Positions 22,983-32,820 of a stretch of DNA of 64,000 bases are shown piece by piece. Positions within the stretch are counted from its first letter, which is position 1. The number at the start of each line of letters is the position of its first letter. The stretch covers positions 8,314,651 to 8,378,650 of the forward strand of contig NC_041021.1 in NCBI RefSeq assembly GCF_004193775.1, written 5' to 3'. The translations under genes were made by a program, and so were the position numbers. This stretch comes from Glycine soja (taxonomy: Eukaryota > Streptophyta > Magnoliopsida > Fabales > Fabaceae). Below the pieces are notes generated by a model, which was not told where the DNA came from, did no database searches, and was given only the letters and a program-made list of their open reading frames with translations.

Positions 22983-24300
22983 ACCGTTTTGCTTGTCCTC
23001 AAGCAAAGAAAGAATAGTTCACGTGTCCTCAAGTGACAAACTCACAGTGGTTATTCAAAAACAGTGTTTGTTCCAAAGAATTCAATCACATGAAATGAAT
23101 GGCATATAATGCTTCAATCACAACTTCTCACAAGACATGTAGCTTTTCAAAGATGTGAACATGTTTATTAAGGAGCACAAATGAAATAAGCTAGTGAGAG
23201 TGACAGATATCAAGGAAGGATCATTAACCAAAGCCTTACAACTACTGTTTCACTCAAACACAAGTGTTTAGGCTTATTCCACAATCAGCAACTAACACAA
23301 GTCTCAATCTTTGCAATTCATCTCATGTCATACAATTATAAACACACAACTGAATCCAAAGGACTTTTCTAAGCTTGTAATGAGGCTGGACTGCAAACAA
23401 TTCATGGTTTTTCTAGGATGCAAAAGCTTAGGTTCTAAGAGAGCATTCATCCATAGATCAACCTTTTTCTTTTTATTCCAACTCTATTACTTGCCTTTTC
23501 GCACTTAGCTTTTCTTTTTCTTAGATAGCAGCACACACACTTTTATTTTATACTTACAGTTGTTTTTTGAACTACTTGCTGCTTATTAGATGACTGTGTG
23601 TGTTGCTCTTTTCTTACCATTATAAGCTTTCACCACATAATTCCCCCAAAATTTGGGCAATTTTGCTTTAAACCAAAATTTCCTTTTATGAATGATGCTC
23701 TTCTACAATCAACCAAACAATCATACTTTCAGCTCAAAATGGGTGCAAGGGATAAATCAATCATGCACAAGGTAAGCTTTTTGGCTATCTTCAATCAAAA
23801 CATGGCCTTCATCATCTTTAATTTCATGCATTCATTCCATACTTAGAGATTCATGCAAAAATCATTACTCAATGTTAGTCGTTCTCTCACAATTAAAGAT
23901 CACAATCTCACCGGTTAACGGCTAATGCGTTCCTTCACAATCAACCTGACAAACCAACTAACATTTTCAGTCATGATCCTAATTCCATGTTCTTTCTCTT
24001 CTAAAGACTGCATGCTCATTCAAGGAACATGATCTACGCATTTCAATTCACTCACATCATACAATTGATCAATTCAAACCAATCAACAAACACTAAATTT
24101 CAAAACCAAGCATCAAACCACTGGATAATATAAATGCGTTGTTCAATCAAGCTTTGTACAAGTTATCAACCAAAATAAAAACTATAAACTAAAATTTAAA
24201 ACTGAACTGAAATTTAAAAACTGAAAATAAAATGTATCTAAAGCAGAAAAATAAACGAAAGTGCTGTCAACAATCATCCTGAGCAGTAGTGGTCTTGTCC
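22983..24300 (-). other. 3' untranslated region of Athila-like element A
   Basis: No ORF is supported. It is collinear with 31460-32820 in element B: shared blocks include GTTTTGCTTGTCCTCAA, CAAGACATG, TTTTTCTAGGATGCAAAA, CTCCCCCAAA-TTTGGG-like, and CTCACAATTAAAGATCACA. Long conserved non-coding 3' regions are usual in Athila-group elements. Confidence 0.7.
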
Positions 24301-25748
24301 TGAGCTGATGCAGGCTCGCCATGAGGTGAAGGAGTATCCTGGGCTGGCTGAGGTGTCTCCTGTGCTACTGTAGGCCAGGGATCCCAGGTACTCTATGCAG
24401 CCTGTAGATTTGTTGCATAGTCAGTGTCCTCGGCAACTTTTTCATCCTAGAGACCTCCACGACAGGTGAAGTAGCATGTGAAACCTGTGGAGTCTCTTCT
24501 GGAGTGGCCTCATGAGCAACCTCTGGCTCCGGCTGAGGCTCCTGGGCTGTGGAAGCCTCACCTCCCCCTAAAGGAGAAGGCTGGACTCCTGGCCAGGCCA
24601 CCTGTGCCATGAACTCATCCATGCTGATAAAAGGCCAATGCTGAACCGAGTCATGCATACTTTGCATCACCAGGCATAAGCCACGGTGGATGCTCTGCAA
24701 CATAGGAATGGTGACTTCGGAGCATCGACACTGGAATGATGAGGATGGAGCAGAGGGAACTGGTGCTGGAGAATGAGCAGGAGGAAGTGGTAGAAGGGGC
24801 TGGAGCTGGAGAAGGAGCAGGTGCAGAGGAAGCAGGAGCAGGAGGAGTAGTTGAAGATGGACCCTTAGATCCTCGAGCCTGTGCCTTGCGGGTCCCTGGA
24901 AATTTGATCATGGGATCATCCAGGTTCCAACAGTTCTTCTTTATGTATGCCAAATTAATGGCAGGGCTGAAGGACTCGAAGGTCAGAAAATCTGAGACTA
25001 CTCCTCAGGCCACACAGAGTGCGGAAATGAGGGCTGGAAAGCAGAGCCTAGAGGAGTTGGACTGGGCCATCTGTGAGATCTGGTGTGAAATGAGGAAGCC
25101 CACGTCCATGTCAATCTTCATAACCAGCCCATAGACTAACCTTATCTTGTCCATATTAAGATCAGACATGTGAGAGGTGGGGGCAAGGTTGGAGTATGAG
25201 AGCACACTCCATGTCTGGGCCAAGGTAGTCAAGTCCTTCCTCAGGAGCTTCCACGGCGCTCCTTCAGCGTTCAGAACAAATTCGTGCCCTGGAATACAAT
25301 GCTTGGAGGCAAGCTCTTGAGGGTTCGTGCGTGACCTACAAAAAATAGAATATGAGGGGTACTGCTCCCCTGGCTGAATCACTGGTGGCATCTCCAGGAA
25401 AGCATTCAATGATGTTGCATCAAATTTAATCAGCCGCCCTTTGACTCGAACCTGTTTTGGTGATTTATCTTATGGATCATACAGGTTTGAGAAAAACTCC
25501 TTGACCAGGGCCACATCAATGTGCCCATCCATGAACTGGGTCAAGGCCTTGTGCTAGTTTCGCCTGATCAGCTCCTAACAGAATTCATCGTACTCAGTGA
25601 TGAAGAGATTAAGATTCCTCTCTGGAAGGATGTTCTGGGAGTGAATGTTCTGTGAATAACGTTCCTAGGCCCCCTCAGAAGTGAATCTAGTGGTATCATA
25701 GGGTTCCTGGGGTTGGGATGCTATGGCTTTCCTCTTCTTGGAGGCCAT
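24301..25748 (-). pseudogene. extra 3' ORF of element A (putative plant transposon protein domain), broken
   Basis: Starts at ATG 25748 (MASKKRKA). It carries ERNLNLFITEYDEFC, then KGRLIKFDATSLNAFL, then LTTLAQTWSVLSYSNLAPTSHMSDL and INLAYIKKNCWNLDDP, and ends in a Pro/Ala/Ser-rich tail with QVAWPGVQPSP (about 24600). The domain resembles the family annotated as putative plant transposon protein found in giant plant Ty3/gypsy elements; its function is unknown. Several stops interrupt it (for example TAG or TAA near 25665, 25580, 25555 and 25005). It is homologous to 34491-35797 and 48440-49650. An Ala/Glu-rich ORF on the plus strand (24736-25134) is its shadow. Confidence 0.8.
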
Positions 25749-25834
25749 CTACATAAAAAATGAGCACAAGAATCAAGTTAGATAGATTTTTATTTCAACT
25801 GAAAACAGAAAAATAAAACTGAAAAATAGACTGG

Positions 25835-27175
25835 GCGCTTAGCGAGACTGACTCGCTTAGCACATGAACAAAATCTCAGAAAAACATTATTGCCCTGGGC
25901 TCAGGGAGACTGACTCGCTTAGCCCAAGCTTATTCAGCCTACCAGGGCTGAGTGGCTTAGCAAGAGTACTCGCTTAGCCACCAACAGAAGACAAAAAGAC
26001 TCTAAGAGTCTGACCTACACAACTAACTCGCTAAGCGCAGCATGCCGGCTTAGCGAGTTCATATGAACTCAAAAGCACAAATTGGAAATTTAAATACTCG
26101 CTAAGCCCAAGGTGCAATTGCTTAGCGAGTTCATATGAACATTCAAATGTATGTACAAAAATGATGAACATGCTTAGTGGAACAGGGCCAGCTAAGCAAG
26201 TTCATTTAAAACCCAGAAAATTAGCTGAAACTGATGAACTCGCTTAGCGAGCCAGCGAGATCATCGAAAAATCAAGAAAAAACTTGCAGTTTTTCAGCCC
26301 CCTACCATAGGCCTCTAATAGGCCTGAAAACCTAATCAAAACAGCATAAAAGCATGTACATTGTGTGCAAAAATAAACCCCTAACAACTTAGCATCTAAT
26401 AACTAACCTAACAACAACATTACAAAGCACAAAATCAAAAATTTTAAAAAGCTACAGTAAGGTTTCTACCCTAAGGTTCAAAACAAAAATAAAATGCTAA
26501 GTTAGAAAAACATACTTGGATTGTAGAATGTAGAAGCAAAGAAGAAACACGGAGAAGTAGAAGGCAAAATGGAAGCACAGTGCAGAAATGCCAGATGCTG
26601 AGAGAAAATGTTTTAAATTTTGCACAAAAGTAATTGCCCAAGGCAGTTAAGCCTTATTTTTGGCAGTTTCGACTGCCTCGCTTAGCGTGGGTCACTCGCT
26701 AAGCGAGCACTCAATGACTTTTGAGTTTTTAGAATTCAAACTCACACACTTAGCTAGCAAATTCGCTTAGCCCAATTCAAAAATATGACATTCTAGAGAA
26801 GAATTTGAGCTTAGCGCGAAAGGTCGTGCTTAGTGAGTTCTACAGCTTTGATTCGTCTACAACTCTCGCTTAGCGGGCCATGGGTTGGCTTAGTGAATAG
26901 AATGCTTCCTGATGTAGTAATAGGGCTCACTTAGGGAGTGGCTCTCGCTTAGCGTAATTCCAAACTCGAGAGGGATTTGGGCTTAGCAGGTATGATATGA
27001 CCCGCTGAGCCTAATTCAAAATAGGGTCCAACAGAGAAGGAATTGTGCTTAGCGCACAGGGCTCGCTTAGCGAGACCTCTTCAGCCAATGAACAGGGGTT
27101 GATGCGCTTAGCACGAGAAGTGACTCGCTCAGCGCGTGAAGGATCATTCGCTTAGCGCACGTGGCGCACTGAGCA
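25835..27175. repeat. GCTTAGCG palindrome array, element A spacer
   Basis: Non-coding spacer upstream (in element sense) of the 3' ORF. Variants of CTCGCTTAGCGAG / GCGCTTAGCGCG occur more than twenty times, roughly every 30-60 bp, separated by AT-rich or unique sequence. The consensus CTCGCTAAGCGAG is self-complementary. The same array lies in element B (35880-37265) and clusters in each LTR. Confidence 0.85.
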
Positions 27176-27344
27176 AGTGGATGACTGAAAAAAAATTTCT
27201 AAGTTGTTCCATCCACAACTTCCAGAGAAGCTTGATCAACCCCATTGACAATACAAAACATCCTGATGATTCAAGCAATCTCAAACAAGTATTCCTGAAT
27301 ATATGCAAAAGTAAATAGAAAATAATGAGTAAGAAAGTAAAGGA

Positions 27345-27904
27345 AAAGCTGGGTTGCCTCCTAGTAAGCGCTTCTTTAATGTCATTAGCTTGACAAGTCA
27401 AATGCCTTCAAGGTGGCATGAAGGTCATATAGAACATGTCTTCCTTGCATTTTTTCCTTTTAGCTGGGAACTCCATGATCTTCATGTATTTTGGAAGTAC
27501 CTTCCAAATCATTGCAAGAAAGGTGTTGGTGATCAAGGAAAGAATGACACTTAAAGTTTTCTCAAGCTCTCCCTACCTTTCTTCCTTGACAATCAGTTGA
27601 TGAGGAAAGGTATTGACTTGGAGAATACTTTCTTGCTGAATGTCTAATTGTGAGTATTTTTCCCATTGTTGTGCTTTTTCCTCACCTTTCTCCTCATCTT
27701 TTTCTCTTGACTCATGCTCTTTTGTAGGGCTTTCCTCTTGAGCTTCAACTTCTACAAAGTCTTCTTCTCTTTTGGCCACAAATTGAGTCACTTCTTCTGC
27801 CAGCTTACCAACCTAAATTTTTGCATTTTTTATTGCCTGTTGAGTAGATTTAGTTGTTTCCTTGAATTGCATCAACAATTTATCTAAATTGGAACCTCTT
27901 TCTG
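27345..27904 (-). pseudogene. junction remnant with gag-like acidic region, element A
   Basis: Begins with GGTTGCCTCC(T/C)AGTAAGCGCTT, TTAA(T/C)GTCATTAGCTTGAC, identical in layout to the region just past integrase in element B (37405-37455). It then gives, at 27791-27573, an acidic stretch (EEDFVEVEAQEESPTKEHES) and at 27820-27900 KLAEE-like and QIKAE-like helices, comparable to the C-terminal gag region at 42530-42900. Pol is missing between these two parts. Confidence 0.6.
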
Positions 27905-28915
27905 CTTCAATTTGATTGTAGAGTTATAACTCCGGCCCCCCTTGATAATTATATTGGGATCATGAAGTTGTGATTGAAATTGTTTATAAGTGATAAATTA
28001 AATATATGATGAATTGTGAAATAACATGTTGCTTTGAGATTGTAACATTGTTATTGAGATTGAGTATAAGTACAAAGTTGAACATGTGTTACATTGCAAG
28101 ATACACGTAAACATGTGATGGTGGATTGTGACATTGTGAGATGCTAAAATTGTGGATATGAAATTTGATTGTGAATAAGTGAGTGGTGAAGACTTGATGT
28201 GACAATACTTATGTTGTGAGCTATGAATTATACAATATCCCAACTGGTGTTTATCTTGAGAAAAGTGTTTATGCTCAGTGTTAAAGGGAAGATGTAGGAT
28301 TCCTAGTTAGGAACCAGTGTTAAATTGTAGTGCAGTGTGTTAAACGTGTTTGAAACACGAGTGTGAGGTCATGGTTATTGTATAATTCATGAGCAATGTC
28401 TGCGTGCAAAAAATTATTTTAAGGGTTGGACCTGAATCAGGAAGGTGAGGCCCTAACAGATTCTTCAGAGTCTAGGCCTCAGGGGTAAAGATACTCAATT
28501 TGAGTGCTCCTTTAAGCCTCTGTTGATCCCATATGATTGGAGCATTCTCGTAAAACATAGTGACCCTGATTGGTCACCTTATGATTTTACTTAGTGAGAG
28601 TGACCTGACATACCCATTGTATGGTGTGTCTTGTTATGTACTCCTAAGCCCCCCAGGGTGGTTTTATTTTAATTGCATTATGTTATTTTATTTTAATTTA
28701 CCTCACTCATTTAACAAAATTTCTTTTGTAAACTTTGACGTTCTTGCTCCAAGCCGAATATGTATTTTTATAAGTTTTATTTGGCAATATAAAAGTGAAT
28801 GTGAGTCTTTTACCCTTTTGAAATGCTTTTATTTAAATGTTTTTAAAAACTATTAATTAATTCTGCATTTTTATTCCTTTTATTATTAGTACATATATGT
28901 GTGGGGTAGAGGGTG
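27905..28915. other. unresolved repeat-like segment
   Basis: It starts near GTTATAACTCCGGCCCCCCTTG and ends GGGGTAGAGGGTGTCACA. The minus-strand wording TGTGACACCCTCTACCCC at 28915 resembles the start of a plant LTR, so this may be a truncated LTR. I find no partner in the window and no matching target duplication. It has a TTGTGA/ATTGTGA-rich low-complexity section (27960-28210). No gene. Confidence 0.4.
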
Positions 28916-30071
28916 TCACAATATGCACACGTGCATCCATATACATATACATAAACATAAGAATACACTACAGTGATGATGAGAAACTGCACTAAAATAT
29001 TGCCTTGCATCGATCATGCCAGAAGAAAGCATTTACTGCACAGAACTTAAAATCAACCTATCGGAGATAATTGATCCTTATCCTCATGAAGAGCTTTGTT
29101 TTGCACCAATAAATCTGCCTCTTAAGTTTGGAACACAAGCAAGAGAAATTACAACAAAAACCAAACAATTTTTACAAGGAATAGAAGAATTTGCAAAATG
29201 AACAATGCACACATTCTAAAGTGTGATCTCATAAAGAAGCAATGCCTTCTAGAATGGTGTGAGCATTGGCACGTGCTTGTTATAAACGAAGTGGTGTTTC
29301 AAAAGCTTTTCTGAACTTGAACGCTATTTGGTCTTATAATAAGCAAGTGGAAACCAATTCTATGAAAGCTTGCAAAGAGATAAGGAAAAAATTAGATGTA
29401 AATAACCAATATAAGTAATATATGCTACAAAGTGTTTAGCAAACACCACAAACCTTAGAAATTCTCTTATCTCTTCATAATCAGGGCGGACATATTGTAA
29501 AGTCATAATCTAGAAAAAACAAGGGAAAAAATTTCAACCCTGAGCCCACAAAAACAAAGAGTTTTGTCAGAAGTTAAATTCAAAGACAATAAATTACTCT
29601 CATAGGTGGACACTTGAAAAATGGGGCTTACCATAGGCAGGTTCAAATGTCCAAATGACCATATATTAACTCTTTTTATTGAGAAAATTAAAATATAGAA
29701 CTAAAAAAAGACTAAGATATCAGGGCACAAAATGATAATGATGATGATAAAATTATTGATACTTTGGACCTTTAACAACTCATGGGTTTAACATGGAAGA
29801 TCAACATAGTGCTCCCTTGTAATCGTGTTATGCCTGGGGACACTTTCTATGAAGAGGATATTGATTTCAAGAACCCTGAGGCAAGTCCAAATTTTGATAT
29901 TTGGCAAAAATCAGATTAAAACACTGACTTAAGGATGAAGTTTGTTGCAAACAAGGAAGAAGTTGTTAGACGGAAGACTTCGCTAAGAAGGTTGGAACGT
30001 TTAAACATCTATCTACCTCACATGCTAGAAACTTAGTTCCATTGCATTGTTACCTGTTCGACTAGAATACT
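28916..30071. other. unassigned AT-rich DNA
   Basis: A 61-codon ORF at 29016-29201 (MPEESIYCTELK... ending GIEEFAK) has no recognised domain, and nothing suggests it is expressed. A stretch at about 29815-29990 has reading-frame-like character (PGDTFYEEDIDFKNPEAS, RRKTSLRRLERL) but stops early; it might be a fragment of a transposase or host gene, unidentified. The rest shows nothing. Confidence 0.45.
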
Positions 30072-31444
30072 TGTTTACTCCCTCTTCCAAATTGGTATTA
30101 CTTGTTTTTATATAGGAGTGGTCTTATCGGTAAGTGCACTGGGTCGCCAAGTAAAATAATTAAAATGGAATGAACCAAGTATTGAACATAGGGAACTTGT
30201 TCATTTAGCAAAGTTTTGTTAAGTAAGCAGGCATTTGCAAACATAAATTAATGATTGTGAATTAAAGCAAAAGTATGTTCTATCCTAAGTAAAAGCAATA
30301 AACGAGAACAAACAAGTGTGAAAACAGATATCTAAAAGTGTTGGGTCCTCCTACTGACTAAGTTGATGCAATTAAAGATGTTTTTCTAATTAAAGATGTT
30401 CATGTGTTCTATGCTGAGGACAAAAATACCAAACATCGATTCCTCCAAAGTTTGGACTAATTTAAATCAAACTTCGTTCGCAGATCCCTCTTGTTGAACT
30501 TAGCCTAATTTAAACAGCATTATACTCACAACATAATAAAGAAAACTAAAAACCTGCACATTATCCCTAGCAATGCAGTTATTCAGTCCCTGCTCTATCA
30601 AGTTCTAAGGAAACAATACATTTCCCAATGCTAAAGTCCCTAACAACACACACAAATGGGTGATCAAGCCACAAGCATACATACAATAAGCATAGATAGA
30701 AGCAGCGAACACATAAAACAACCTTAATTAGATATGGAAAAGAGTTTACATCAACAACTCAATAAGAATCCCCAACTAAGGGTTTTAGCCTTTCATGGCA
30801 AGGAAACTCCTTTTACACTGAAGAAGAGGAATCAAGAGAAATTGCTTGCTTACAAAGGATTGGGGATGTCTCCTCCACCTCTAGGAATCTCACAATCACT
30901 CAAAAACTCACTAATCTCCCTAAAAGATGAAAACTTGGCCCCTTGTGTTGCTCTACGCTCTCTGAAATTCACACCCTTCAGACCTCTCAGTAGTGAACAG
31001 TTCTCCCCTTTTTTCTGTGCAAATCATACTTAAAAAGGGCTTCCTAATCTCGACGCTGTGCTTAACGCGAGTAAGTGAATTTGAGCTTAGCGCTAATCTT
31101 GTGCTAAGCCTGGAAAGCGACAGACGCTGGTGTAGTAGATGTCTTTCCAGGTTCCTCTTTACTCGATAAGCACGCTGGTGTTGGGCTTAGCTGTTGATGC
31201 GCACTAAGCACATTGAGCTCGCTTAGCGCGATGAATCCTTTGGCACTTCTTCAAAATAGCTCCTTTTTGCCTGAAATTAAAGAAAATTTAACATTAATTC
31301 CATGTAAAAAGGCTTCTACCGAGCAAAGATCAAAACAAAGCACTTTTATTTACAATTCTACCAAAAAGAACCATAAATTGGGAGATTTATATACATTTTG
31401 GAAAACTTTTCTATACAAAAGTTAGTCGTAAACGACGACTAACA
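30072..31444 (-). repeat. 3' LTR of Athila-like element B
   Basis: On the minus strand it starts TGTTAGTCGTCGTTTACGAC (31444) and ends near 30072. It is collinear with 21865-22967 but about 270 bp longer: the block 30485-30770 (CATAATAAAGAAAACTAAAA and following) is missing in A. That block is present in the plus-oriented solo LTR at 37889-39095, so A has the deletion. It includes GCTTAGCG motifs at 31050-31230. Confidence 0.8.
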
Positions 31445-31459
31445 AACTCCCCCAAATTT
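31445..31459 (-). other. polypurine tract of element B
   Basis: On the minus strand AAATTTGGGGGAGTT lies against the LTR start, as in element A. Confidence 0.85.
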
Positions 31460-32820
31460 ACAGTTTTGCTTGTCCTCAAACAAAGAAAAAACAATTCACT
31501 TGTCCTCAAGTGACAAAAATTCACAGTGGTTCTTCACAAATGTGTTTATTCCAAAGAATTCAATCACAGGACATGAATGACATTCAATGTTTCCATCAAC
31601 AACTTCTCACAAGACATGAAGTTTTTCAAAGACATGATCATGATTATTAAGAAACACAACTAAGATAAGTTAGTAGGAATGACGGATATCAAGGAAGGAT
31701 CATCAACCAAAGTCTCACGGTCACTGTTTCACTCAAGCACAAGTGTTTAGGCTATCCATCAGTCAACAACCATCATAAGTCTCAATCTTTGCACTTCATC
31801 TCATACCATACAGTTAAGAACACACAAACTTGAATCCGGAGGACTTTTCTAGGCTTGTAACGAGGCTGGGCTGCAGACAAATCATGGTTTTTCTAGGATG
31901 CAAAAATTAAGTTCTAGGAGAGCATTCATCCATAGATTAACCTATTTCTTTTTATTCCAGCTCTATCACTTGCCTTTCCGCACTTAGCTTTTCTTTTTCT
32001 TGAATAACAACATACATTTTTATTTTTATCTACTAGTTACAGTTTTTTTAACACATTGTTGTGCTTATTAACTCTTGTGTGTGCTATTATTTCTTATCGT
32101 TGGAAGCTTTCACCCAATAAACTCCCCCAAATTTGGGGCAAATTGCTTTGAACCAAATTTTTCCTTTCATGAATGATGCTCTCCTAGACAAGGTAGAAGG
32201 AGATAAACTGTACAGGCTCAAGGTTCAATCAAACAATCATACTTTCAGCTTAAACTGGGTGCAAGGGATAAATCATTCATACACAAGGTAAGCTTTTTGG
32301 TTAAGTGGCTACTTTCAATTAAAACATGGCCTTCATCATCTTCAAACTCATGCATTCATTCCATATTCAGATATTCATGTAAAAACCATTGCTTACTGCT
32401 ATTCGTTCTCTCACAATTAAAGATCACACTCTCACCGGGTTGTGGCTAACGTGTTCCTTCATAACCAACCTGACAAACCAACTAACATTTTCAGTCATGA
32501 TCCTAATTCCATGTTCTTTCTCTTCTAATGACTGCATGCTCATTCAAAGCATATGATTTATGCATTCCAATTCACTCACATCATACAATCGATCCATTCA
32601 AATCAATCAACAAACACTGATTTCCAAAATCAAACATCAACCACTAAATAATTTAAGTGCACTATTCAATCAAGCTTTTATACAAGCTACCAAACAAAAT
32701 ATAACTATGAACTAAAATTTAAAAACTGAACTAAAATTTAAAAGACTAAAACATAAACATAAATCTAAATTATAAAATGTACTAAAGACAAGATAATAAT
32801 AAAACTGTTCAAAAAGCATG
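31460..32820 (-). other. 3' untranslated region of element B
   Basis: Collinear with 22983-24300 in element A. No ORF is supported. It contains CTCCCCCAAATTTGGGG (about 32123), an imperfect inverted repeat that is a second polypurine-like run in this element. Confidence 0.7.

Larger units (their letters stand above)
21865..27904 (-). mobile_element. Athila-like Ty3/gypsy element A, deleted (minus)
   Basis: From left to right: 3' LTR (21865-22967), polypurine tract, 3' UTR, a 3' ORF of plant-transposon-protein type, a GCTTAGCG-rich spacer, then a remnant that jumps to a gag-like Glu-rich region. Protease, RT, RNase H and integrase are missing, so a large internal deletion spans about 27345-27575. 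No right-hand LTR is found. The layout is collinear with element B (30072 onward). The left 5-mer is ATAAT (21860-21864); no right partner was found. Confidence 0.75.

Noticed and set aside
24736..25134. Glu/Gly/Ala-rich plus-strand ORF
   Set aside because: It is the opposite strand of the Pro/Ala/Ser-rich tail of the extra 3' ORF.
25835..27175. Possible CRISPR-like array or satellite
   Set aside because: The GCTTAGCG motif is short, palindromic, irregularly spaced and degenerate, and the host is a plant nuclear sequence inside retroelements.
27905..28915. Firm call as a solo LTR
   Set aside because: The right end resembles an LTR start on the minus strand, but no matching 5-bp duplication or second copy was found in the window.
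29016..29201. 61-codon ORF as a host gene
   Set aside because: No domain, no splice context, no promoter evidence; length is within chance for this composition.
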